Shown in pieces: positions 27,177 to 35,624 of a stretch of 64,000 nucleotides of DNA (position 1 is the stretch's first letter; the number at the start of each line of letters is the position of its first letter). The translations under genes and the position numbers were made by a program. The notes below the pieces were generated by a model. That model did not search any database, was not told the DNA's origin, and saw nothing but the letters and a program-made list of their open reading frames with translations. The DNA is from Oceanispirochaeta sp. M1 (GTDB lineage: Bacteria > Spirochaetota > Spirochaetia > DSM-2461), in NCBI RefSeq assembly GCF_003346715.1, contig NZ_QQPQ01000004.1:62001-126000 (forward strand), given 5' to 3'.

Positions 27177-28690
27177 TTTGAAACACCTGTCAGTTCTGCC
27201 ATCACCGAAGGTACACCCTTTCTGACCATAGAATAAAGAAAAGAACCCGTCAGCTCTGAAAGTCCATCTACCAGACTTAAGTCCTGTCCCCAGTAATCTT
27301 CTTTTTTCAGAACAAGATCCATTATGGATTCACCATCTTTCCGGCTGTCACAAGATCTATCGTTCCATAAAGAACTGAAGTATTCCAGAACTTCGGGAGA
27401 ATCCCTGATCGTATATTCCTTACCATCCAGAGCCCTGAGGGCAGTCAGAGAATCTGAATCTGATCCTGTAGATTTATAGAATAAGACAAGCGCTGCCAAT
27501 GAAAAGCTGAGGAGCCTGGGATTCTCACCCGTTCTATTTATATATTCCAAAATTGAGGGGAGAACCCTTGTCTTGAACTTGGAGACCGAATTAAGAGAAA
27601 TACTTAAGAGAAAATGTTTGATGTAGGGATTGCTGAAACGTTCCAGAATGGCAGCACCATACTCTGACAGCTCATCAGCAGGCAGATCCAGTGTCGGAAT
27701 TATCTCATCAAAGATTCCTTTCCGAATATAGGCGGATACAAGTTCATCATCCATACAGTTTTTTACAGTCTCAAGGCCGTAAAGCCAGGCAGCCAGTACG
27801 GTCATGGTATGAGCACCGTTCAGAATGCGGACTTTCCTGGTTCTATAGGGCGTGAGATCATCACACCACTTCACATTGAAACCTCCCTGTACCAGGGGAA
27901 ACTCTTTTTCATATTCTGAGGGACCTTCAATAACCAGAAAGTGAAAGATCTCTCCAGTATCAAGGAGATTATCCTTATATCCGGCCTCTTCCCATAATCC
28001 TTCAACTTCGTCACGGGGATAACCGCTTACAATCCGGTCAACAAGAGTATTAAAGAATACATTTGCCTCATCAATCCAGCTTAAAAAGGCTGGAGAATCA
28101 GAATACCAGCGACCCGCCAGATCCAGGAGAATATTTTTAAGATTAGTTCCGTTCTCCTCAATGAGTTCACAGGGAAACAGGAGAAATCCCTTTGAAGGAT
28201 CTCCTTCAAAATGATCATAGCGTTTTTTCAAAAGAAGAAGCAGTTTTCCCGGAAATGAAACAGGAGGTGTATCCCCGGGACTGTCCTCTTCCCGGAGGAC
28301 GATCCCTGCTTCTGTGGTATTGGAGACAATAATCCTCAAATCAGGATTTTCAGCCTCTGCCAGATAGGCTTCAAAATCCTCATAGGGATTCACGCCTCTC
28401 TCCACCGCATCAATTATCTTCTTCTCAACGGTGACTTCCCCACCCTGAATACCCCTGAGGAGAAGTGTATAGAGATAGTCCTGCTCCCCCATCATGCCTA
28501 TCATCCCCTGAGGAAGCGGCTGGACAATTGAAATTTTACCATTGAACAGGTTCTGTTTATTCATGCCGTCAACCATCCAGTCAATAAAGGCCCGGAGGAA
28601 GTTCCCCTCTCCGAACTGAAGGATTCTGACTGGTTTATTATTTTTCTCCAGTTTCATTTCCTGAGCCTGATTCAAATTTAACTGCTTCAA
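27173..28690 (-). CDS. uxaB: Tagaturonate reductase
   Basis: 505 residues from a TTG at 28690, which forms a TTGA overlap with the regulator stop and has AGGAG seven bases upstream; the longer frame has no ribosome site. Mannitol-dehydrogenase superfamily: N-terminal nucleotide-binding region VRILQFGEGNFLRAFIDWM, and KVRILNGAHTMTVLAAWL with the conserved N-G-x-H. It reduces D-tagaturonate to D-altronate with NADH. The neighbours uxaA and uxaC support tagaturonate rather than fructuronate (UxuB) as substrate. Confidence 0.94.
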   Translation of the reverse strand: MKQLNLNQAQEMKLEKNNKPVRILQFGEGNFLRAFIDWMVDGMNKQNLFNGKISIVQPLPQGMIGMMGEQDYLYTLLLRGIQGGEVTVEKKIIDAVERGVNPYEDFEAYLAEAENPDLRIIVSNTTEAGIVLREEDSPGDTPPVSFPGKLLLLLKKRYDHFEGDPSKGFLLFPCELIEENGTNLKNILLDLAGRWYSDSPAFLSWIDEANVFFNTLVDRIVSGYPRDEVEGLWEEAGYKDNLLDTGEIFHFLVIEGPSEYEKEFPLVQGGFNVKWCDDLTPYRTRKVRILNGAHTMTVLAAWLYGLETVKNCMDDELVSAYIRKGIFDEIIPTLDLPADELSEYGAAILERFSNPYIKHFLLSISLNSVSKFKTRVLPSILEYINRTGENPRLLSFSLAALVLFYKSTGSDSDSLTALRALDGKEYTIRDSPEVLEYFSSLWNDRSCDSRKDGESIMDLVLKKEDYWGQDLSLVDGLSELTGSFLYSMVRKGVPSVMAELTGVSK

Positions 28691-29436
28691 TTTTCTTCTC
28701 CTGTTTTGTCTCTGGTAAAAATACGTTTTAATGCCCACTGCCGGTGACTCAGCATGGCTTCTTCTGCGGCCTCCGGATCTGACAGACGGATTGCATCTAT
28801 AATTTTCTGATGCTCTCCTGGAATCCTTGAGAAGTCCTTGTCCCTCTGTTTCAGATGAGGCTGCTCCTGTGTTACGATTTTAGGAGTCAACTGACTGAGG
28901 AGAGAGATCAGCACATGGTTCCCTGTTGCATGGGCAATGGCCAGATGAAAAAGGTAATCCTCTTCCAGATAATCCTTATTCCCCGGTGAGTAGAATTTCT
29001 TTAAAAAGACTTCCTGTCTCTCTTCAATAAGTATTAAGTCTGAGTCACTGCGTCTTTCGGCTGCCAGTCTTGTACACTGCAGATCCAGCACAAAACGGGC
29101 CTCCATCAGGTCAGCCATTTTCTGATCTCTGGAAACCGGTATAGCCTTCATCAACTCTTCAACAGTCTCCTGCCCCATTGAGCTGATTCTTGTCCCGCTC
29201 TGTGGAGAGATTTCAACAAGCCCATAAAACTCAAGCTTCTGAAGAGCCTTACGGATATTTCCCCGGCTTGTGTTCAGAGTCTCGGCAAGCAGTCTCTCCG
29301 AGGGCAGACGTGCTCCCGGTTGAAGCTCTCCCTGATGTAGGAGCTCCCGGATTCTTTTCAATATAAAATCCTCGGGAGAAAGTTCTTTCTGAGTCAATTC
29401 AAATAGTTTCAAATCCACAATAGACTGTTTACACAT
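28687..29436 (-). CDS. GntR-family repressor of galacturonate genes (ExuR/UxuR-like)
   Basis: 249 residues: FadR-type winged helix at about 20-90 (GARLPSERLLAETLNTSRG, LEFYGLVEISPQSGTRI) and an FCD ligand domain (DYLFHLAIAHATGNHV, EHQKIIDAI). First gene of its own operon, followed by uxaB through a TTGA overlap. Two operator copies in its promoter (29448-29490) imply autoregulation and control of the whole uxa run; tagaturonate or a related uronate is the likely inducer by analogy with ExuR/UxuR. GAGGG lies five bases before the ATG. Confidence 0.92.
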   Translation of the reverse strand: MCKQSIVDLKLFELTQKELSPEDFILKRIRELLHQGELQPGARLPSERLLAETLNTSRGNIRKALQKLEFYGLVEISPQSGTRISSMGQETVEELMKAIPVSRDQKMADLMEARFVLDLQCTRLAAERRSDSDLILIEERQEVFLKKFYSPGNKDYLEEDYLFHLAIAHATGNHVLISLLSQLTPKIVTQEQPHLKQRDKDFSRIPGEHQKIIDAIRLSDPEAAEEAMLSHRQWALKRIFTRDKTGEEN

Positions 29437-29447
29437 GTAACCCTCTT

Positions 29448-29497
29448 ATTGGTTAACCAATTTATTCATTAATACAACTGGTCAACCAATCTGTCAA
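29448..29497 (-). promoter_or_regulatory. uxa promoter with two UxuR/ExuR-type operators
   Basis: Promoter: TTGACA (29497-29492), 17-base spacer, TATTAA (29474-29469). A perfect 14-bp palindrome ATTGGTTAACCAAT lies at 29448-29461, just past the start of transcription. A 12/14 copy ACTGGTCAACCAAT lies at 29477-29490 inside the -35/-10 spacer. They are 29 bases apart. The core matches the TTGGTnnACCAA pattern known for uronate repressors. Confidence 0.85.
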
Positions 29498-29627
29498 TAT
29501 ATATTAAGAGTAATCAGGGATATTTTCATACACCATTCATAAAGAATGAATTAAAATACCCTTAGGCCCTCAGTCCCGGCAGGGTGTAGAAGCCACACCA
29601 GGAAGAATTAACATAAAGGAGAAACCA

Positions 29628-30593
29628 ATGCCCATCGTAGATATGCCCTTAAAGGAATTAAAAAAATACAAGGGGATAAATCCCAAACCCTCAGACTTTG
29701 ACAATTATTGGGAAAGGGCTCTGAAAGAACTTGATGAACAGGATTTTCAGACAGAGCTGATTCCTTCAGATTTCAAGACAGATCACAGCGACTGTTTTGA
29801 TCTCTATTTTACAGGTGTCGGAGGCTCCCGTATCCACGTTCGATATGCCAGACCCGCAGGAGCTTCAGATTCCAGTAAAAATCCGGCGGTACTCCGTTTT
29901 CACGGTTATACCGGAGAGGCTCCCCCATGGTCGGAGCTTATGCAGTGGACCGCTGCCGGATATTCAGTATTTGCCCTGGATAGCAGAGGTCAGGGAGGAA
30001 CATCAGAAGACAGAGGCGGAGTTTCGGGTACGACCTGGAAGGGTCAGATTATCAGAGGACTCTCAGACAGCCCTGACAAACTTCTTTTCAGACAGATATT
30101 TCTTGATACAGCAGCCATGGCAAGAATAGCCTTTAATCGTCCGGAGGTGGATGAAACAAGGGTCGGTGCCCTTGGAGGATCACAGGGAGGAGCCCTGACT
30201 CTGGCCTGTGCAGCCCTGGAACCGCGGATTAAAAGGATTGCTCCGGAATTCCCCTTTCTCTGTGATTATAAAAGGGTATGGGAAATGGATCTGGGTCAGG
30301 ATGCCTACAGTGAGCTCCAGTATTTCTTCAAGAAATTCGATCCTCTCCACGAAAAAGAGGATGAGATTTTCTCCACTCTGGGTTATATAGACCTGCAGTT
30401 TCTTGCCCCGAGAATCAAGGCAGAGGTATTGATGGGATGCGGCCTGATAGATGACATTTGTCCTCCATCAAGCCAGTTTGCCATGTATAATAAAATTAAA
30501 GCTCCCAAGGATATCTGCATATACCCTGATTTCGGACATGAAAATATCCCGGATTTCAATGATAAAAGCTATCTTTTCATGATGGGATTGTAG
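29628..30593 (+). CDS. Acetyl-xylan esterase / cephalosporin-C deacetylase family (CE7)
   Basis: 321 residues, no signal peptide. AXE1 family motifs: RFHGYTGEAPPW, ALDSRGQGG, and the nucleophile elbow GGSQGGA with S185; the acid is D275 or D276 (LIDDICPP) and the base H304 (DFGHEN). CE7 enzymes remove acetyl groups from short xylo-oligosaccharides and other small esters, often inside the cell. AAAGGAG precedes the ATG. It is divergent from the uxa operon, consistent with pectin or hemicellulose breakdown. Its 3' end overlaps the convergent HAD gene by 17 bases. Confidence 0.9.
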   Translation: MPIVDMPLKELKKYKGINPKPSDFDNYWERALKELDEQDFQTELIPSDFKTDHSDCFDLYFTGVGGSRIHVRYARPAGASDSSKNPAVLRFHGYTGEAPPWSELMQWTAAGYSVFALDSRGQGGTSEDRGGVSGTTWKGQIIRGLSDSPDKLLFRQIFLDTAAMARIAFNRPEVDETRVGALGGSQGGALTLACAALEPRIKRIAPEFPFLCDYKRVWEMDLGQDAYSELQYFFKKFDPLHEKEDEIFSTLGYIDLQFLAPRIKAEVLMGCGLIDDICPPSSQFAMYNKIKAPKDICIYPDFGHENIPDFNDKSYLFMMGL

Positions 30594-31242
30594 GAGAGGT
30601 AAAGAAATCTGCCATGGACGGTGCCGTATCAAAATAACGATCGGCTCCGAGCTTCAGCAGCTCTTCCTTGGGATGGGCTCCCCAGGTAACAAGGGCACTC
30701 TTCAGGCCTGCGTTCCTGGCTACCTCAAAATCCGGTTTACCGTCACCTATATACCAGCAGTTTTCTGGAACTGCTCCCAGTCCGGCACAGGCCTGTAACA
30801 ACCCACGGGGATCGGGCTTGGGAGCTGGAACATTGTCTTCACCCAGAATAATCTCCATATCGTAGGAATATTTCAATTGAGCAGCCACACGGCGGGTAAA
30901 GATCCCCTGATTATTTGTCAGAAGTCCAATAGAAAAGCCGTCCCGAGCCAGGCGGTCCAGGGCTTTCTTGATTCCCGGATATAAGCTGACCATGCCGGCG
31001 CCCTGCTCGTTCATACAGACATAAAAATCTCTGCTCATTTTTTTCAGAACATCAGGATCTTTTTCACCGGTATGATAGGTAAAACGCTCGAGTGTTGCAT
31101 ATGCCATTCCATGACGGATTTCTGCCGGCTCTGCTACAGCATAACCTGCTTCTTTTATAATTTGATTTGTACAGAACACGACGGCATCGATTGAATCCAC
31201 CAGAGTACCGTCGTGATCAAATATGAGAGCCTGTTTTCTCAA
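30577..31242 (-). CDS. HAD-family phosphatase (phosphoglycolate phosphatase-like)
   Basis: 221 residues. Motif I is FDHDGTLVDS near the N-terminus, motif II LLTNNQG, motif III KPDPRG and motif IV IGDGKPDFEVARNAG; the cap lies after motif I, as in Gph-type enzymes. It starts at TTG (31242), forming a TTGA overlap with the glycerate kinase stop. Pairing with glycerate kinase suggests a role in two- and three-carbon acid phosphate metabolism, possibly phosphoglycolate salvage. Substrate specificity is not certain. Confidence 0.87.
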   Translation of the reverse strand: MRKQALIFDHDGTLVDSIDAVVFCTNQIIKEAGYAVAEPAEIRHGMAYATLERFTYHTGEKDPDVLKKMSRDFYVCMNEQGAGMVSLYPGIKKALDRLARDGFSIGLLTNNQGIFTRRVAAQLKYSYDMEIILGEDNVPAPKPDPRGLLQACAGLGAVPENCWYIGDGKPDFEVARNAGLKSALVTWGAHPKEELLKLGADRYFDTAPSMADFFTSPTIPS

Positions 31243-32378
31243 GACTTTATATCCATTCCGATTTTAATCATTCTGTAGGCTCTTTCGGCTCCGTCTTCCA
31301 GAAGCTCAGTAGATCTTTCAAGAGCCTCCTTGAGGGGCATTGCCTTGTTAACAGTACTCATAACAGCATCAATTCCGTATTCATAGAGATTACTGATCCC
31401 GGGACCGATGTCTCCGGCAATAACCAGAACAGGGATATTTTTTTTCTTGGCTCTGGCAGCGATTCCCACAGGAACCTTACCTCGAACAGACTGCCCGTCT
31501 ATTCTCCCCTCCCCTGTGATTACCAGTTCGGCACCTTCAAGGGATTCATCAAAACCTACTGAATCAAGAACAAGGTCGATACCTTTTTCAAGGACGCCGC
31601 CGGTGAACGCCATCAGACCGAAACCGAGTCCACCTGCAGCACCTGCTCCGGGAACTTCAGACATATCCTGTCCTGTTTTCTTCTCCATGACCTTAGCAAG
31701 AGAGGCGAGATTGGCATCCAGCATCTTAACCATTTCAGGAGTGGCGCCTTTCTGAGGACCGTAAATGGCACTGGCACCATGCTCACCGCAGAGAGGATTA
31801 TCCACATCACAGGCGACCTTGATAGTAGCCGATTTAACAGCTGGCAGAAGACCGCTAAGATCTACATCTGCAATACTGTCAAGATTTCCACCCACAGCTT
31901 CAACTTCTTTTCCGTCAGAATCCAGGAATTTAACTCCCAGTGCTCTGGCCATACCGGTACCGCCGTCATTTGTGGCGCTTCCGCCTATTCCTATAAGGAT
32001 TGTCTTGCATCCTCTGTCCAGAGCATCTTTCATTAACTGCCCTGTTCCGTAAGTGCTGGCCATGGAGGGATCTTTTTTATCCTCAGGTACCATGGGAAGT
32101 CCTGAAGCCGAAGCCATCTCAATTACAGCAGTATCATTTCCATATAATGCATATTCCGCCTTGGCGGATTCACCCATGGGGCCTTTAACTTCTACATATA
32201 TCCATTTGTTTTCATCCGGAACGAGAGCCTGAACCAGACCTTCTCCTCCATCAGCAACAGGCAGTTTAACAACATCCAGAGTGGGATCAACTTTTTTGAT
32301 TCCCCGTTCAATGGCTCCTGCAACTTTAATACTGGTATTTGATCCTTTATAAGAATCCGAAGCGATGACTACTTTCAT
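31239..32378 (-). CDS. glxK: Glycerate 2-kinase (GlxK/GarK family)
   Basis: 379 residues, the usual length of class II glycerate kinases. Seen are MKVVIASDSYKGSNTS, LPVADGGEGL, GIGGSATNDGGTGMARALG and VITGEGRIDGQS, all characteristic. It phosphorylates glycerate, feeding lower glycolysis; the class usually yields 2-phosphoglycerate. Start ATG at 32378. Preceded 51 bases upstream by a GntR regulator gene in the same direction, and coupled to the HAD phosphatase. Confidence 0.94.
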   Translation of the reverse strand: MKVVIASDSYKGSNTSIKVAGAIERGIKKVDPTLDVVKLPVADGGEGLVQALVPDENKWIYVEVKGPMGESAKAEYALYGNDTAVIEMASASGLPMVPEDKKDPSMASTYGTGQLMKDALDRGCKTILIGIGGSATNDGGTGMARALGVKFLDSDGKEVEAVGGNLDSIADVDLSGLLPAVKSATIKVACDVDNPLCGEHGASAIYGPQKGATPEMVKMLDANLASLAKVMEKKTGQDMSEVPGAGAAGGLGFGLMAFTGGVLEKGIDLVLDSVGFDESLEGAELVITGEGRIDGQSVRGKVPVGIAARAKKKNIPVLVIAGDIGPGISNLYEYGIDAVMSTVNKAMPLKEALERSTELLEDGAERAYRMIKIGMDIKS

Positions 32379-32429
32379 TAATATCTCCTGGGTATATTTA
32401 TTTATATTAGTTCAAACAAATGATGATTT

Positions 32430-33059
32430 TCAAATTTGGGGCTGTCCTTCAAGCAGGTAATCCTTGGCAAACCAGACATGAGTTCTGATAATGCTCTCCG
32501 CCTCATCTGTGTTTACCGCCTTCAGCAGATTCTGAATAAGAACAACATGATTATCCCGGATGTTTTTTTTATCTTCCGGAACAGTTCTGGTCATGGTAAA
32601 AAAAAGATTGAGTTTCATAGTCTTGTCAAAGGCAGCCGTGAGAGCGGGAATACCTGCAAGGCTAACCAGTTCTTTATGAAAAAGAATTTCCTGTCTCCAG
32701 TCATCCAGAAGATCCTGAGTTGCCCCGTCCACCTGTTGGGCAAAATCCAGGATATCCTCTGAATTATTCTTAAGCCCCTTATTCCAATAAAGCCTGGCAG
32801 CCTTACTTTCAATTGCATCCCGAATCATAAACTGACCCAACACATCTTCAGGTCGTACAAGACGAACCTGGGTCCCCTTTCTGGGGATTGTTTCGAGGAG
32901 TCCTTCATGTTCCAATAAGAGCATGGCTTCAAGAACCGGGGCGACACTTACACCAAACTCAGATGCTATCTGTCTTCTGTTTATTATCTGCCCCGGAAGG
33001 AGTTCTCCCGCCAGCAGCTGTTCTAGAATTCTGTTATATACATCTCTTGATAAAAGCAT
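32430..33059 (-). CDS. GntR-family regulator, FCD subfamily
   Basis: 209 residues from the ATG at 33059, chosen for AAGGA upstream; a longer frame exists. The N-terminal helix-turn-helix shows NRRQIASEFGVSVAPVLEAMLLLEHEGLLETIPRKG split over its wing, and the C-terminal FCD domain follows. Directly upstream of glxK in the same direction, so it probably controls glycerate use. A perfect palindrome GTGATATATCAC sits 43 bases before its start. Confidence 0.9.
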   Translation of the reverse strand: MLLSRDVYNRILEQLLAGELLPGQIINRRQIASEFGVSVAPVLEAMLLLEHEGLLETIPRKGTQVRLVRPEDVLGQFMIRDAIESKAARLYWNKGLKNNSEDILDFAQQVDGATQDLLDDWRQEILFHKELVSLAGIPALTAAFDKTMKLNLFFTMTRTVPEDKKNIRDNHVVLIQNLLKAVNTDEAESIIRTHVWFAKDYLLEGQPQI

Positions 33060-33101
33060 TAGCTGTTCCTTATTACCAAAAAAAAGGGCCTTAACAGTCT
33101 C

Positions 33102-33113
33102 GTGATATATCAC
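33102..33113. promoter_or_regulatory. Putative GntR operator palindrome
   Basis: GTGATATATCAC is a perfect 12-bp palindrome upstream of the FCD regulator gene. A looser inverted pair, TGTGAT (33154-33159) and ATCACA (33171-33176), lies about 50 bases further and shares the GTGAT half-site. Autoregulation by the adjacent regulator is the simplest reading. Confidence 0.5.
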
Positions 33114-33225
33114 ATGATAGTTCAGGTTTTACCTCAGATCAATAGTAAAATGATGTGATTTAGCAGAAATATCACAAAATTTATAGAATTTACCCATTTA
33201 ATAAGGCCATTTCATAGAAAAATCA

Positions 33226-33464
33226 TTGACCGTAACGTCATTTCCTGTTATTTATTTAGGTAGGTTGAGAAACCGTAATTGTTCTTTTTAATTTATGCAG
33301 TTCCTTATCTGTTCTGATTTCCGTCTTCGTGTTCCTTTTGTACATCCTTATAAGAGTAGCGAACTGATTTAGAATCACATGACTAGGATATGTGTAATAA
33401 AGTCGTTACGCTCTCAAATGAATTTTTTATTTTTAAATTCCGGTAAGACCGGTAAGGATGCACA
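33226..33464 (+). promoter_or_regulatory. Promoter and about 200-base 5' leader of the RRM protein gene
   Basis: This is most of the 405-base gene-free stretch 33060-33464. A promoter TTGACC (33226-33231), 17-base spacer, TATTTA (33249-33254) would start transcription near 33262, leaving about 200 bases untranslated. The leader ends with a CCGGTAAG/ACCGGTAAG direct repeat just before AAGG and the start codon. Long leaders of this kind are typical of cold-shock and small RNA-binding protein genes that control their own mRNA. No known riboswitch was recognised. Confidence 0.55.
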
Positions 33465-33743
33465 ATGCCCAAGAAAATCTATGTAGGTAACTTAAACTAC
33501 AACACCGATGAAGACAGACTAGCTGACCACTTTGCTCAGTTTGGTAATGTTCTCAGCGCAAGAATCATTTTCGACAGAGAAACAAACCGTTCAAAAGGTT
33601 TTGGTTTTGTTGAAATGGAAGAAGATGAAGCAGCAGAAGCAGCTATCGCAGCCCTGAACAATCAGGAACTGGACAGCAGAAACCTGCGTGTTAACGAAGC
33701 TATCGAACGCGAAAGAAGACCCCGGGACAACAACCGCTTCTAA
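33465..33743 (+). CDS. Single-RRM RNA-binding protein
   Basis: 92 residues, one RNA-recognition motif spanning nearly all of it. RNP2 is IYVGNL at residues 5-10 and RNP1 is KGFGFVEM in the middle; the short C-terminal tail is arginine-rich (ERERRPRDNNRF). Such bacterial proteins, common in spirochaetes and cyanobacteria, bind single-stranded RNA and are often cold-inducible. The long leader and a strong terminator directly after it show a single-gene transcript. Confidence 0.95.
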   Translation: MPKKIYVGNLNYNTDEDRLADHFAQFGNVLSARIIFDRETNRSKGFGFVEMEEDEAAEAAIAALNNQELDSRNLRVNEAIERERRPRDNNRF

Positions 33744-33782
33744 GCTTTTATTTATATAAAAGTCTTTCGGCCTGCAAAGGCC

Positions 33783-33812
33783 AAAAAAAATCCTCCTTTC
33801 GGAGGATTTTTT
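33783..33812. terminator. Strong bidirectional intrinsic terminator
   Basis: AAAAAAATCCTCC, a four-base loop, then GGAGGATTTTTT. It ends the RRM gene and can also serve the ferritin gene from the other side. A second small stem (GGCCTgcaaAGGCC) lies just before it at about 33768-33782. Confidence 0.92.
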
Positions 33813-33877
33813 CATTTATAAGTATTCTCTAATTATATAACATCCTGATTGGGAAGCGATATAATCTTATACAGTTA

Positions 33878-34414
33878 TTAAGCAACAGGTTCTCCAAGAT
33901 GGATGGGCAGCACATTAGGAGAGACTCCTCTGGACTTTAGCTCATTATCCAGCATCAGAAGGGCATTAGGATTATCCCCTATGAGCTTTAACCTTGAAAC
34001 GAGCTCACCCGCTGTGGCCTCTTCTTCCACCTGCTCATCAACAAACCACATAAGGAAACTCTCTGATGCATAATCATTCAGTTCTCTCGCCACTCTTACA
34101 AGATTATTAATAAGTGAAGTTACATGGGCCTCATGTTCGGCAACTTCCTGGAACACATCCAGGTAACTTGTCCACTCTGTCTTAGGAGCTTCAATGGCTT
34201 TCAAAGTCACTCTGGCACCACGCTCAAAAACAAAATTATACATTTTCATGCCGTGCATATTCTCTTCAAGATACTGACAGCGGAACCAGTGGGCAATTCC
34301 CAACAGACCTTTTTCTTCAAACCAGCTTCCCATTGAAAGGTAAAGATAAGCTGAAAACATCTCTGCGTTAATCTGCTCATTCAGAGCATGGGCCATTTTT
34401 TTATCTAATGCCAT
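33878..34414 (-). CDS. Ferritin
   Basis: 178 residues from the ATG at 34414 (GAGGATTAAA upstream); the longer frame has no support. Four-helix ferritin with NEQINAEMFSAYLYLSM, a second ligand pair in QYLEENMHGMKMYNF, and DEQVEEEATAGEL supplying ferroxidase residues, as in FtnA-type non-haem ferritins. It forms a 24-subunit shell in the cytosol that oxidises and stores iron, which also limits oxidative damage in an anaerobe. Confidence 0.95.
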   Translation of the reverse strand: MALDKKMAHALNEQINAEMFSAYLYLSMGSWFEEKGLLGIAHWFRCQYLEENMHGMKMYNFVFERGARVTLKAIEAPKTEWTSYLDVFQEVAEHEAHVTSLINNLVRVARELNDYASESFLMWFVDEQVEEEATAGELVSRLKLIGDNPNALLMLDNELKSRGVSPNVLPIHLGEPVA

Positions 34415-34676
34415 TTTAATCCTCTTTATCTTAGTCTTATAGTAATAATAATCAATCCTGACCATTATTTCACCTTTTTTTATATATTTAATTATTTACC
34501 ATGCACAGCTACACTAAGATTACTCCTCAAAAGGCGGAAATCATAGATTATAGTCAGGCCGCATCTGAAATAAATGTTTTGTTTTATTACCTATTTTTTA
34601 TAGAGAATATCCCGATACTGAACCTATAATTTTTATAAATTACTTTCAGACATTCTATGAGACAAAGGAGAAATAT

Positions 34677-35552
34677 ATTATCAATAAATTAACAATTCTA
34701 CCGCTGATTTCCCTATTAATAACCTTAGCTGTTCCCCTATCTGCAGCTGATGACTGGACCGTTAAAGTGGGAACCTATCTTGAAAATGAAACAAACATCC
34801 ATGAAGAGCACAGAGAATCAGATCTACAGATTACACCGGCACTGACTTTTGCTGTGTCCAATGACAATCTTCCTCTTTACCTCAAGGTTGAAGCTGAAAA
34901 CAGAATGGCCGGTGATTACTATTTTGATGAATTAGACTATCAGAGTGGTCATACTGTCAGACAGAAAATCATGCTGGGAGGAACATTCGGTCTGGGTAAA
35001 GTAAGTTTCAACCCGGAGTATGAACTCAGGATCAATACACCTGCCAGGGGTGACTATCTGGACAGCAATATGGAAAACAGATTTAAAATGAACTTCGGAA
35101 TCCCCTTGGGATCACAGCTGACCTATATAAATCTTATGCCCACATTTAAGGTTAATGCAAATCAGGACAATAATTTCTACAGTGAAACTGAAATCGGTTA
35201 TAAGCATAATTTTAATAACAATCAGAGTGCAGCTGTCGGAATCTATAATGAATTTGAAAAAAAAGATGAATTAAATGCCGTAGAATTTCAGGCAAGACTC
35301 TATTACAACCATAAATTCGATAACGGGATTTCACTTAATCCTTTTGCAAGAATCGGTCTGTACAGACATGTGATTTCCGAAGGAGAATCAGCTCAGGATT
35401 TAAGAAGAGACCGTGTGGGAATAAAAACGTCCTACAATGCCGATAACGGCCTCTCTCCCTATACAGAGATGTGGTATCAGAATACAAATATCGCTGAGGA
35501 TAAGAATAGACACACTATTCTCTGGAAAGTGGGTGTTTCCTACTCCTTCTAA
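34677..35552 (+). CDS. OmpG-like outer-membrane porin with probable ATT start
   Basis: 291 residues if started at ATT (34677). That codon lies six bases after AAAGGAG and opens a textbook signal peptide (INKLTILPLISLLITLAVPL, then SAA before DDW). No ATG, GTG or TTG occurs in frame upstream of the mature part; the first GTG (34767) would delete the export signal. The mature protein alternates in beta-barrel fashion and ends in GVSYSF with a terminal phenylalanine. Overall pattern and length match OmpG (about 280 mature residues), a monomeric porin for sugars. It may admit oligosaccharides used by the uronate genes. Confidence 0.8.
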   Translation: MINKLTILPLISLLITLAVPLSAADDWTVKVGTYLENETNIHEEHRESDLQITPALTFAVSNDNLPLYLKVEAENRMAGDYYFDELDYQSGHTVRQKIMLGGTFGLGKVSFNPEYELRINTPARGDYLDSNMENRFKMNFGIPLGSQLTYINLMPTFKVNANQDNNFYSETEIGYKHNFNNNQSAAVGIYNEFEKKDELNAVEFQARLYYNHKFDNGISLNPFARIGLYRHVISEGESAQDLRRDRVGIKTSYNADNGLSPYTEMWYQNTNIAEDKNRHTILWKVGVSYSF

Positions 35553-35580
35553 TGTAATTCTCTCCACCCCTTCATCATAA

Positions 35581-35614
35581 TTCTCTCCACACCATCATCA
35601 CAGTGGAGAGAATG
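35581..35614. other. Inverted repeat between porin and endonuclease genes
   Basis: ATTCTCTCCAC (35581-35591) and GTGGAGAGAAT (35604-35614) form an 11-bp perfect stem with a 12-base loop. A third partial copy, AATTCTCTCCACC, lies at about 35558-35570. There is no T tract on either side. Probably a 3'-end structure for the convergent genes. Confidence 0.55.
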
Positions 35615-35624
35615 CATGACTGGC

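Noticed and set aside
33154-33176. CRP-like site (TGTGAT, ATCACA)
   Set aside because: The half-sites are 11 bases apart instead of the 4 to 6 expected of a CRP/FNR site, so it was only noted as a weak half-site pair for the GntR regulator.
34501-34629. Possible small protein of 42 residues before the porin gene
   Set aside because: No ribosome site, no resemblance to anything, and it overlaps the likely promoter region of the porin and ferritin genes.
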